This document shows, piece after piece, positions 33,330-40,853 of a stretch of 64,000 nucleotides of DNA. The DNA is taken from the NCBI GenBank assembly GCA_900542935.1, contig UQPN01000006.1, forward strand, positions 1 to 64,000. The letters are read 5' to 3'. Position 1 is the first letter of the stretch. Each line of letters starts with the position of its first letter. A model generated the notes under the pieces. It saw only the letters and a program-made list of their open reading frames with translations. It did not search any database and had not been told where the DNA came from. The position numbers and the translations under genes were made by a program. This DNA is from an uncultured Eubacteriales bacterium. Its GTDB lineage: Bacteria; Bacillota; Clostridia; Christensenellales; Borkfalkiaceae.

Positions 33330-35579
33330 ATGAAAACGGCTAAAAAAATTCTGCTTACAATCGTAATTTTATTTTTCGCTTTCTTTTTCGCGGCGGGCAT
33401 CGCGTATACCGTGATTACGAAAAACGCGCGTCTGAACGAAAGTCGGCTGGCGCTGCCGCAGGGCGAATTTACCGTACTGGATAAAAACGACGAGTCGGTG
33501 CCCGTTTTTTTTCGCGGCGCCGCAAACGGCTATTTTTCTATAAATTCGCTGCCCGAAAACGTAAAATTCGCTTTCGTCGATACGGAGGACAAACGGTTTT
33601 ATTCGCATAACGGCGTGGATTATAAAAGAATGCTCCGCGCGGCGTGGAATAATCTCCGCGCGCATTCGTTCAAAGAAGGCGCTTCCACCATTTCGCAGCA
33701 ACTGATTAAAAATACGCACCTTTCGCAGGAAAAAACAATCAGAAGAAAACTGCTTGAATTAAAACTGACGAGCGAGCTGGAAGCGCGGTATAATAAAGAC
33801 GAAATTCTGGAAAAATACTTAAATTCCATTTACTTCGGGCATCATTGTTTCGGGTTGAAAAGCGCGGCGGAATTTTATTTTTCGAAGCAGCCGGAAAATC
33901 TTACCCTTGCCGAGGGCTCGCTGCTTGCGGGACTCGTGAAATCGCCCAACAATTACTCTCCGTTTAAAAATCCCGGAAAATGCGCGACGAGACGCGCGCT
34001 TGTGCTTCGCCTGATGAAGCAGAACGGACACATTTCCGCCGAAGAACAACGGGCAGCGGAAAGCACGCCTTTGCCCGTTGCGTCCGCGGATTTCGAGGAA
34101 GATTCTCCGTACGTTGCGCGGTGTTTCGACGAGCTGGAACGGCTTGCGGACGAAAAACAGCTGCGCCTTAACGGCGGCATACGCGTTTTTACCTTCCTTG
34201 ACCAAACGTTGCAGCACGCGCTGACGGAAATCTGCGCGCCGGAAACGGCGGAAAAGCGGTGCGACGTAATTGCCGCCGCGACGGATATTTCCGCCTGCGG
34301 TTTTACGGCGTATTATTCGAGTTGCGGGAATCTTGCGCGTTCGCCAGCCTCGCTTTTTAAACCGCTGTGCGCGTACGCGCCCGCATTCGAAGAAGGCATT
34401 CTTTCCCCCGCGACGCCGATAGACGATTCGCCCGTCAGTTTCGACGGTTACAGCCCGCAGAACTACGGCGGCGGTTACAGCGGGTACCTTTCCGCGCGGG
34501 AATGCCTTGCACGCAGCCTGAACGTGCCCGCGGTGAAAATTTTAAACGCCCTGACCGTGCAAAAAAGCCGCGGATACCTTGAAAAAACGGGACTTCGCAC
34601 CGACGAAAACGACTTTTCGCTTGCCGCCGCTCTGGGCGGCGTCGGACGCGGGTATACGCTGACAGAACTGCTCTCCGCTTATTCCGTTTTCGCGCGGAAC
34701 GGAAAGTATCGCCCCGCGGGATTTATCCGCCGTATAGAAATCGACGGCAAAACGGTATACGACGCCGCGAGAGATAATAGCGGCGACGAGAAGCGCGTGT
34801 TTTCGGCGGAAACGGCGGCGCTGATTACCGACGTACTGAAAACGTGCGCCCGGGAAGGCACGGCGAAAAAGCTGCGCTCTCTTCCTTTCGACGTTGCCGC
34901 AAAGACGGGCACGAACGGCGACAAAAACGGAAATTTCGACGCGTATGCGCTTGGCTATACGCCGGAAATTTCCGCCGCCGTGTGGCTGGGCAACGCGGAC
35001 AGAACGAGAATTACGGCGACGGGCGGCGGTTTGCCCTGCAACAAACTGTACCGTATTCTGAACGAAGCACAACAAAACCGTGAAAACAAAAGTTTTTCGG
35101 TGCCCGACGGCATAAAAAAAATCGCGCTGGATAAAACCGACTACGAGCGCGACCATAAACTGACGATTGCAGACGAACTTTCGCCCGAAAACTATAAATT
35201 GTACGAATTGTTCGACGAAAGCAAACTGCCGCCGAGCCGTTCCACGAAATTTTCGCATCCGCAGATTTCCGCCGCGGAAATAAAATACGAAAACGGCATC
35301 GTGAAAATTTCGATTCCGGGAGATTATCCGGATTGCTACGAATACCTGCTGGAACGCGAAGAAAACGGCATAAAACGCGTGGTTTACCGCGGAAAGCGGC
35401 AGGAAGTTTTTGCGGATACCGTGGAAGAAGGAAAAACCTACGAATATTCCGTAACGCCATGTTATAAAGACATTCTCGGCGATACGGTGTTTCTGCCCTC
35501 GGTTACCACGAAAAACCATTTTCCCGCCGGTCCGTCGGAACCGCCCGGAATTATCGGAAAAGACTGGTGGAATTACTGA
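33330..35579 (+). CDS. Class A penicillin-binding protein (transglycosylase/transpeptidase)
   Basis: Predicted 749-aa bitopic membrane enzyme: short cytoplasmic tail, one transmembrane helix (residues 6-30), then a GT51 glycosyltransferase domain with EDKRFYSHNGVD, GASTISQQLIKN and KYLNSIYFGH, and a transpeptidase domain with SLFK (SxxK serine), SLN (SxN) and KTGTNGD. The region just before SxxK is divergent (TAYYSSCGNLARSPAS). A C-terminal fibronectin-like tail of about 100 residues follows. It polymerises and crosslinks peptidoglycan. No good Shine-Dalgarno is seen before the ATG. It is monocistronic and divergent from ldhA. Confidence 0.9.
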   Translation: MKTAKKILLTIVILFFAFFFAAGIAYTVITKNARLNESRLALPQGEFTVLDKNDESVPVFFRGAANGYFSINSLPENVKFAFVDTEDKRFYSHNGVDYKRMLRAAWNNLRAHSFKEGASTISQQLIKNTHLSQEKTIRRKLLELKLTSELEARYNKDEILEKYLNSIYFGHHCFGLKSAAEFYFSKQPENLTLAEGSLLAGLVKSPNNYSPFKNPGKCATRRALVLRLMKQNGHISAEEQRAAESTPLPVASADFEEDSPYVARCFDELERLADEKQLRLNGGIRVFTFLDQTLQHALTEICAPETAEKRCDVIAAATDISACGFTAYYSSCGNLARSPASLFKPLCAYAPAFEEGILSPATPIDDSPVSFDGYSPQNYGGGYSGYLSARECLARSLNVPAVKILNALTVQKSRGYLEKTGLRTDENDFSLAAALGGVGRGYTLTELLSAYSVFARNGKYRPAGFIRRIEIDGKTVYDAARDNSGDEKRVFSAETAALITDVLKTCAREGTAKKLRSLPFDVAAKTGTNGDKNGNFDAYALGYTPEISAAVWLGNADRTRITATGGGLPCNKLYRILNEAQQNRENKSFSVPDGIKKIALDKTDYERDHKLTIADELSPENYKLYELFDESKLPPSRSTKFSHPQISAAEIKYENGIVKISIPGDYPDCYEYLLEREENGIKRVVYRGKRQEVFADTVEEGKTYEYSVTPCYKDILGDTVFLPSVTTKNHFPAGPSEPPGIIGKDWWNY

Positions 35580-35612
35580 TTATACGTCTGTTGCCGTTAT
35601 TTTTGTTGCGGG

Positions 35613-36089
35613 TTATTCTTCTTCCGGCACGTCGATAAACGAATCGCGGTGTTCCACCGACGTGGAAAACACGATCATCGTTTTTGTTCTGCCGAAATGC
35701 TGCAGCTCGTTGATGAACAAATCCAGATCGGACGTAGTGGGAAACAACACTTCCACAAGCATGGAAAAATCGCCCGTAACGCAGTTGCATTCCACCACGT
35801 TCAGCTGACTTTTTATATACGGATAAAATTCCTTTTTGCGGACGGGATCCACTTCCACGCTGATGAAAGCTTTGACGCGGAAACCGAGAAGTTCGGGATT
35901 GAGATGGGCGTGATAGCCTGTGATATATCCCGCTTCTTCCAGCCGCTCCACGCGTGCGGCGATTGCCGTGGGCGATAAAAACGTTTTTTCGGCGATGTGC
36001 TTTACGGGCAGTCGCGCGTTGTCTTTTAAAAACGATAAAATCTGTTTATCCGTTTCGTCGATTACGTAAGTACGGCTGTCTTTTTTCAT
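35613..36089 (-). CDS. Lrp/AsnC family transcriptional regulator
   Basis: Predicted 158-aa regulator. The N-terminal helix-turn-helix is DETDKQILSFLKDNARLPVKHIAEKTFLSPTAIAARVERLEEAGYI; the C-terminal half is the RAM amino-acid-binding domain (VECNCVTGDFSMLVEV). These proteins form octamers that sense amino acids and control their metabolism or transport. AGGAG precedes the start. It converges on the PBP gene and its target is not evident; the nearest amino-acid gene is the ynbB-like one at 36.4 kb. Confidence 0.9.
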   Translation of the reverse strand: MKKDSRTYVIDETDKQILSFLKDNARLPVKHIAEKTFLSPTAIAARVERLEEAGYITGYHAHLNPELLGFRVKAFISVEVDPVRKKEFYPYIKSQLNVVECNCVTGDFSMLVEVLFPTTSDLDLFINELQHFGRTKTMIVFSTSVEHRDSFIDVPEEE

Positions 36090-36161
36090 TTTATCCGCTC
36101 CTTTTTTTGCGCCCGTTCGTAATTTTTTACGTTTTTCGGCTGATTTTTGCCCCGAAAACGA

Positions 36162-36190
36162 TTGACGGAACGTAAAATATTTGTTACAAT
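36162..36190 (+). promoter_or_regulatory. tRNA-Val promoter
   Basis: TTGACG (36162-36167), 17 bp, TACAAT (36185-36190), about 42 bp before the tRNA. Confidence 0.8.
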
Positions 36191-36232
36191 ATCAAAGTAG
36201 TTACAAGATTTTGCATAAACTTGTAACCGGAC

Positions 36233-36309
36233 GGAGGCGTAGCTCAGCTGGTCAGAGCGCTACCTTGACATGGTAGAGGTCGAAGGTTCGAGCCCTTTCG
36301 CGTCCACCA
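36233..36309 (+). tRNA. tRNA-Val(GAC)
   Basis: A 77-nt cloverleaf with encoded CCA. D stem GCTC/GAGC, anticodon stem CTACC/GGTAG, loop TTGACAT (anticodon GAC), T stem GAAGG/CCTTT with loop TTCGAGC. The acceptor arm GGAGGCG/CGCGTCC pairs except for a G4-G69 mismatch. Own promoter and terminator flank it. Confidence 0.9.
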
Positions 36310-36313
36310 TCCG

Positions 36314-36347
36314 CCGGCAACGATTTTATTCGTTGCCGGTTTTTTTT
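36314..36347 (+). terminator. tRNA-Val terminator
   Basis: A perfect 10-bp stem (36314-36323 with 36330-36339; CCGGCAACGA/TCGTTGCCGG), 6-nt loop, then a run of eight T. Confidence 0.9.
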
Positions 36348-36405
36348 GTTTGGTTTTTTGTTTTCCGACTCGCGTTCGCCGAATATCCCGCGACGGCTTC
36401 TGTTT

Positions 36406-37656
36406 TTATATCAGCTTGGCGAGCATCTTTTTGAGCGCGTACTTGCAATGTTCGTACGTTAAGCCGCCCTGAAAATACGCGGTATACGGTTCGCGGATGG
36501 GCGCGTCGGCGGAAAGTTCGATGGAAGCCCCTTCCACGAAGCACCCCGCCGCCATGATGACGCGGGCTTCGTAGCCCGGCATTTCGCACGGTTCGCATAC
36601 GGCGAACGCATCGACGGGAGAAGCCGCCTGCACGGAAGAAATAAAATCGCACAGCTGCTTTTCGGTATCGAAACGAATGGCGCGCGTAATATCGGAAATG
36701 GTTCTTCCGAATTTCGGGAAGTTTTCGTATCCGAGTTTTTCCATACATTTTCCGATAAGAAGGCTGCCTTTCACTGCCTGATTAACGACGTGCGGCGCAA
36801 GGAAAAGCCCCTGAAAGAACAGCCTGTAACCGTAAGCGTACGAGCCGACTTCGTCACCGAGCGACGGCGCCGTGAGACGGTTGCCGATTCTTTCGATATA
36901 TTGCTTTTTGCCGACGATGTATCCGCCCGTGGGCGCGAGACCGCCGCCGGGATTTTTGATGAGCGAACCCGCGGCGACATCCGCCCCAACGTTGCAAGGT
37001 TCTTCTTTTTCGACGAATTCGCCGTAGCAATTATCGACGAAAATAATCCCTTTGAAGCCGTGCGCGCGAACAAACGAACAGATTTCGCCGATTTCCGCCA
37101 CGGTGAGCGCGTTTCTGAGTTCGTACCCGCGGGAACGCTGGATATAAATCATTTTAAGATCTTCCCCCGCGTTTTGCAGGCGATTTTCAAGCGCGGGAAA
37201 ATCTACGGCGCCTTCGGCGTTTAAATCGAGCAGATCGAATCTGACGCCGAGTTCTTTGAGGGACCCGTTGTCTTTTCCGAAAATCACGCCGCGAAGCGTA
37301 TCGTACGGAAGCCCCGTAACGGCAAGCGCCCTGTCGCCGGGACGAAGAAGCCCGAACAACGCCACGGCAAGCGTATGCGTGCCGCTTAAAAGCGCGGGAG
37401 ATACGATTCCGCTTTCCGCGCCCATCGCGTCGGCGAACGTCTGCCCGAGCACGTGTCTGCCCTCGTCGCCGATGCCGTAGCCGCTGGAACCGTTGAAATG
37501 GCGGAGCGCCACGCCGTTTTTCGCGAAAGCGTCGATGACTTTTTCCTGATTGTATTCGCTGATTTCGTCGGCGAACGCAAAATCTTCTTTCAGTTCGCTT
37601 TCCGCCTCGCGGATAAGCGTTTTGATTTTTTCTTCTTTTTCGGTTGTAATTTGCAT
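36406..37656 (-). CDS. ynbB: PLP-dependent lyase, YnbB / methionine gamma-lyase-like family
   Basis: Predicted 416-aa fold-type I enzyme of the group annotated as aluminium-resistance or methionine gamma-lyase-like protein. The N-terminus has RHFNGSSGYGIGDEGRHVL, a family hallmark; the PLP lysine lies in GSLIKNPGGGLAPTGGYI, and a partner aspartate in IIFVDNCYGEF. True substrate is uncertain. The ATG at 37656 is chosen because GAGG is 6 nt before it; the ATG at 37662 touches that site. It follows miaA as in the mutSL-miaA-ynbB order of other Firmicutes, and the dyad element 37682-37715 fills the gap. Confidence 0.85.
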   Translation of the reverse strand: MQITTEKEEKIKTLIREAESELKEDFAFADEISEYNQEKVIDAFAKNGVALRHFNGSSGYGIGDEGRHVLGQTFADAMGAESGIVSPALLSGTHTLAVALFGLLRPGDRALAVTGLPYDTLRGVIFGKDNGSLKELGVRFDLLDLNAEGAVDFPALENRLQNAGEDLKMIYIQRSRGYELRNALTVAEIGEICSFVRAHGFKGIIFVDNCYGEFVEKEEPCNVGADVAAGSLIKNPGGGLAPTGGYIVGKKQYIERIGNRLTAPSLGDEVGSYAYGYRLFFQGLFLAPHVVNQAVKGSLLIGKCMEKLGYENFPKFGRTISDITRAIRFDTEKQLCDFISSVQAASPVDAFAVCEPCEMPGYEARVIMAAGCFVEGASIELSADAPIREPYTAYFQGGLTYEHCKYALKKMLAKLI

Positions 37657-37681
37657 ATTCATCCTCTCGTTATTTTAGTAC

Positions 37682-37715
37682 TATGCGTGGCACAATAATT
37701 ATGCGTGGCATAGTA
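37682..37715. promoter_or_regulatory. Duplicated 13-bp dyad element, copy 2 (before ynbB)
   Basis: The reverse complement reads as two TATGCCACGCATA units (second starting TGTG) with an 18-bp period, matching 8711-8744 at 32 of 34 positions. It begins one base after the miaA stop codon and ends 25 nt before the ynbB start. It may let ynbB be controlled separately from the repair genes. Confidence 0.7.
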
Positions 37716-37716
37716 G

Positions 37717-38637
37717 TTATATTAAATTCTCCATAAATTGCAGTGTTTCGTCGTTTTCAAGTACTTCGTGCGGTATAATAGTAAGATTTTGCATGCGCCT
37801 GAAGTAGGTGAGCTGACGTTTTGCGTAGTTTCTTGTGTGCTGTTTGACGGTTTCTTTCACGACATCCCACGGGACGCCGTTTAAAATTCCGTCAATCACT
37901 TCTTTGTAGCCGATGCCCTGCATGCACTGCGACGAAGGAGATACTCCGCTTTTTAAAAGCCCCTCTACTTCGCCGACGAGCCCGCGGGAAAACATATCGT
38001 CTACCCGCGCGTCGATTCTTCGGTATAATTCTTCCCGCGGGAAGCCGACGGCAAACGCCCGAAACGGAAAGCGAGGCGTTTTCGTATCGTTTTGTTCCGA
38101 TTTCTTTTTCCCCGTCAGTTCGTATATTTCAAGCGCGCGGATGACTCGTTTTACGTCGTTGACGTGCAGAATCGCAGCGCTTTCCGGATCGACCTTGGTA
38201 AGAAGGCGATGCAGATATGCAGCCCCCGCCTCTTTGCCCGCGTCGTTTAAAACGGCGGCATATTTTGCACGGATCTCTTCGCTGGCGCCCGCCGAGCCGA
38301 AAGCGCTTTCGTATAAGAGCGAATCGATATAAAAGCCCGTTCCGCCGCAGATAATCGGCTGCTTGCCCTCGGCGAGGAGCTTTTCCGTTACGGGCAGCGC
38401 TGCCGTACGGTAATCGCCGACGGAAAATCTCTCGTTCGGCGCAGCCACGTCGATTAAATGATGCGGCACGCCGCGCATTTCTTCTTTTGTAGGCTTTGCC
38501 GTGCCGATATCAAGCCCGCGATACACAAGCATACAATCGGCGGAAACGACTTCCGTATTCAGTTTTTCGGCAAGAGCGACGGCGAATTTTGTTTTGGAAG
38601 TTGCCGTTGCCCCGCAAATTACGATTACGTTTTTCAT
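37717..38637 (-). CDS. miaA: tRNA dimethylallyltransferase, variant P-loop
   Basis: Predicted 306-aa enzyme adding dimethylallyl to A37 of tRNAs reading UNN codons. Family segments: SADCMLVYRGLDIGTAKPT, GVPHHLIDV, GGTGFYIDSLL, and QGIGYKEVIDGIL. The P-loop, usually GPTAxGKT, reads GATATSKT at residues 9-16, so the glycine before Lys15 is Ser14. The rest seems intact and the length is normal. Its start overlaps the mutL stop by 4 nt. Its product is the substrate of MiaB, encoded at the head of the same gene group. Confidence 0.92.
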   Translation of the reverse strand: MKNVIVICGATATSKTKFAVALAEKLNTEVVSADCMLVYRGLDIGTAKPTKEEMRGVPHHLIDVAAPNERFSVGDYRTAALPVTEKLLAEGKQPIICGGTGFYIDSLLYESAFGSAGASEEIRAKYAAVLNDAGKEAGAAYLHRLLTKVDPESAAILHVNDVKRVIRALEIYELTGKKKSEQNDTKTPRFPFRAFAVGFPREELYRRIDARVDDMFSRGLVGEVEGLLKSGVSPSSQCMQGIGYKEVIDGILNGVPWDVVKETVKQHTRNYAKRQLTYFRRMQNLTIIPHEVLENDETLQFMENLI

Positions 38638-40835
38638 ACCACCCTTTTGAAAAGCTTTTCAAGTGCCGTTTTTCCGATACGGGCGACGACAGGTCTGCCG
38701 TGCGGGCAGCGAAGCCCGAGGTTGCCGTCGATTAAGCGGAACAATTCGTCGATTTCCGCCTGCGAAAGATTCTCCCCGCCTTTTACCGCGGCTTTGCACG
38801 CCGCCGTGGCAAGTTTATCGCGCAGCAATTCTTCTAATCTGATGCCGCGGTAGCCATCCGCCTCCGCGACGATTTCGCCGAAGAACGCCGCCATATCGAT
38901 ATTCGTCAAATCGGCGGGCACGCCGGACACTGAAAACGTATTTTCGGAAGTTTCTTCGATTTCGAAGCCCATCGCGCGGATATTTTCGAGATTTTCGCGC
39001 AGAAACGCGCCTTCGTATGCGTTCAGGCTGATTTCGTACGGCACCAGCATTGCCTGACATACCGTCTGACGGGTTTGCATTTTTGCTTTCAGACGATTGA
39101 AAATCAGGCGTTCGTGCGCCGCATGCTGATCGATGAGATACACTTCGTCTCCGTGCTCGTATATGAGATACGTGTTGAAAAGTTTCCCCGCGTATACGAA
39201 CGAAGAAACGTCGACGTATTGTTGTTTCGAACGCTCCGACTTTTCTTTTTCAAGCAGGAATTTTTTATTTTCGGCAAAAATATCGACGGGCGCATCGGCA
39301 GGCGCGGACGAAGATTCCGGCTCTGCGGGGACTTCGGAATTATTTTTCGTTCTCTCTTTATCGGAGAGCGCGCCGCTCTCCCAGCCCTCTTTTACGGCGG
39401 CGGCATAGGCTTCGCGCGCCGTCTGAATTTTCTTTTCGTCGTTCTTTTCCGCGGCGGACGAAGGAGAATGCAACGAAACTTTCGACGCGCCGAGCGTTAA
39501 ATCGGGAAATAAATCGTAAACGGCGCCGCGTTTTGCCTCTTCCGCATTTTTTAAAATCTGCCCGGAAGTTTGTTGTTGCACGCCCGGAAACGCGGATTTC
39601 GGAACATAAGGCGCATAATCTTCCTCGTCGTTCAGGCGGAAAGGAAGGTCGATTTCCGTCGGCTTCGACGCGGTTTTCGGTTTTTCGTTCATCTCCGCCA
39701 TCGCTTTTCTTGCTTCGTCGTAAGAAAGTCGCGGCGGCTCGGCTGCCGTTACCGAGGTTTCCATCTGCGGCGACGAATCGACGGCGCCGCGGGGCGGAAC
39801 GGGAGCGAAAGCGTTCTTCGAAGGCACAACGTAATCGAGCGCGCTTGCGTTGCCGTCCAGCACATCGGAAATAACGCGATAAACGCAGCCGTAAATGATT
39901 TTGTTATCGGAAAAGCGCACGTCCGATTTATTCGGATGCACGTTGACGTCTACGATTTCGGGCGGGACGGTGATGTGAAGCACGTAAAAAGGATACTGGC
40001 GCTTCATCAGATAGTTCGCATAGGCGTTTGTAATGGCGGCGGAAATCGTCTGATTGCTGATATATCTGCCGTTTAAAAACACCGTCTGATAGGATTTTGT
40101 GGCTTTCGTGTAGTTCTGATTGCCGATAAAGCCGCGGATTTTTACGCCGTGTTTGTCGGCGTCGATACGATAGCAATTTTCAAGAACGTTTGCGCCGTAA
40201 ACGCAGGCAAACGCTTCTTCTTCACCCTCGCCGAACGATTGCAGAACGCTTTTGCCGTTGACAAAATAGCGAAACGAAATATCGGGGCGGGAAAGAATGA
40301 AGCGGGAGACAAACGCGCCGATGTCGGTTTCTTCGCCGCGGTCGGTCTTTAAAAATTTCAAGCGCACGGGCGCGTTGAAAAACAGCCTGGATACGGTAAC
40401 CTCGGTGCCGTGCGCGAACGCTTCGGAAGTTTCTTCGATTTCGCCGAGCGTGCCGCCGACCGCCGAAAGCGAATAACACTTCGCCCCTTCCGTGCGGGAT
40501 TTTACGGTAAGTTCGGAAACGGAAGCGATGGACGCCACGGCTTCGCCGCGGAAGCCGAGCGTTAAAATATTTTCGAGATCTTCCGCTTTGGAAAGTTTGC
40601 TGGTGGCGTGCGGCAAGAATACCGACGGCAAATCTTCGCGAAGGATTCCCGTCCCGTTATCGAGCACGCGGATCAGGCTTTTTCCGCCCTCTTCCACATC
40701 GATTTCGATTTCCGTGGCGCCTGCGTCGATGGCGTTTTCCACCAGTTCTTTCACGACGGAATACGGACGTTCGATAACCTCGCCCGCCGCGATTCTGTTG
40801 TATACGCTTGAAGGTAGTATGTTGATTTTACCCAT
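38634..40835 (-). CDS. mutL: DNA mismatch repair protein MutL (endonuclease type)
   Basis: Predicted 733-aa GHKL ATPase and endonuclease. N-terminal motifs: VVKELVENAIDAGATEI, DNGTGI, and TLGFRGEAVASI. A long variable linker covers about residues 340-530. The C-terminal domain carries the nuclease motif DQHAAHERLIFN; the family form DQHAxxExxxxE would end in Glu, here Asn. ACKAAVKGG and CPHGRPVV, the other metal-site pieces, are present, so nicking activity is probable. It is 18 nt after mutS and overlaps miaA. Confidence 0.94.
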   Translation of the reverse strand: MGKINILPSSVYNRIAAGEVIERPYSVVKELVENAIDAGATEIEIDVEEGGKSLIRVLDNGTGILREDLPSVFLPHATSKLSKAEDLENILTLGFRGEAVASIASVSELTVKSRTEGAKCYSLSAVGGTLGEIEETSEAFAHGTEVTVSRLFFNAPVRLKFLKTDRGEETDIGAFVSRFILSRPDISFRYFVNGKSVLQSFGEGEEEAFACVYGANVLENCYRIDADKHGVKIRGFIGNQNYTKATKSYQTVFLNGRYISNQTISAAITNAYANYLMKRQYPFYVLHITVPPEIVDVNVHPNKSDVRFSDNKIIYGCVYRVISDVLDGNASALDYVVPSKNAFAPVPPRGAVDSSPQMETSVTAAEPPRLSYDEARKAMAEMNEKPKTASKPTEIDLPFRLNDEEDYAPYVPKSAFPGVQQQTSGQILKNAEEAKRGAVYDLFPDLTLGASKVSLHSPSSAAEKNDEKKIQTAREAYAAAVKEGWESGALSDKERTKNNSEVPAEPESSSAPADAPVDIFAENKKFLLEKEKSERSKQQYVDVSSFVYAGKLFNTYLIYEHGDEVYLIDQHAAHERLIFNRLKAKMQTRQTVCQAMLVPYEISLNAYEGAFLRENLENIRAMGFEIEETSENTFSVSGVPADLTNIDMAAFFGEIVAEADGYRGIRLEELLRDKLATAACKAAVKGGENLSQAEIDELFRLIDGNLGLRCPHGRPVVARIGKTALEKLFKRVV

Positions 40836-40853
40836 AATTCTTTTTCCGTGATT

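Noticed and set aside
33295..33330. Leaderless promoter for the PBP gene (TACTAT at 33318-33323)
   Set aside because: No -35 box lies at the right distance; the match is too weak to annotate.
39075..39117. Loss of MutL endonuclease because the motif ends in Asn
   Set aside because: DQHAAHE, ACKAA and CPHGRP are all kept; one outer residue is not enough to call it inactive.
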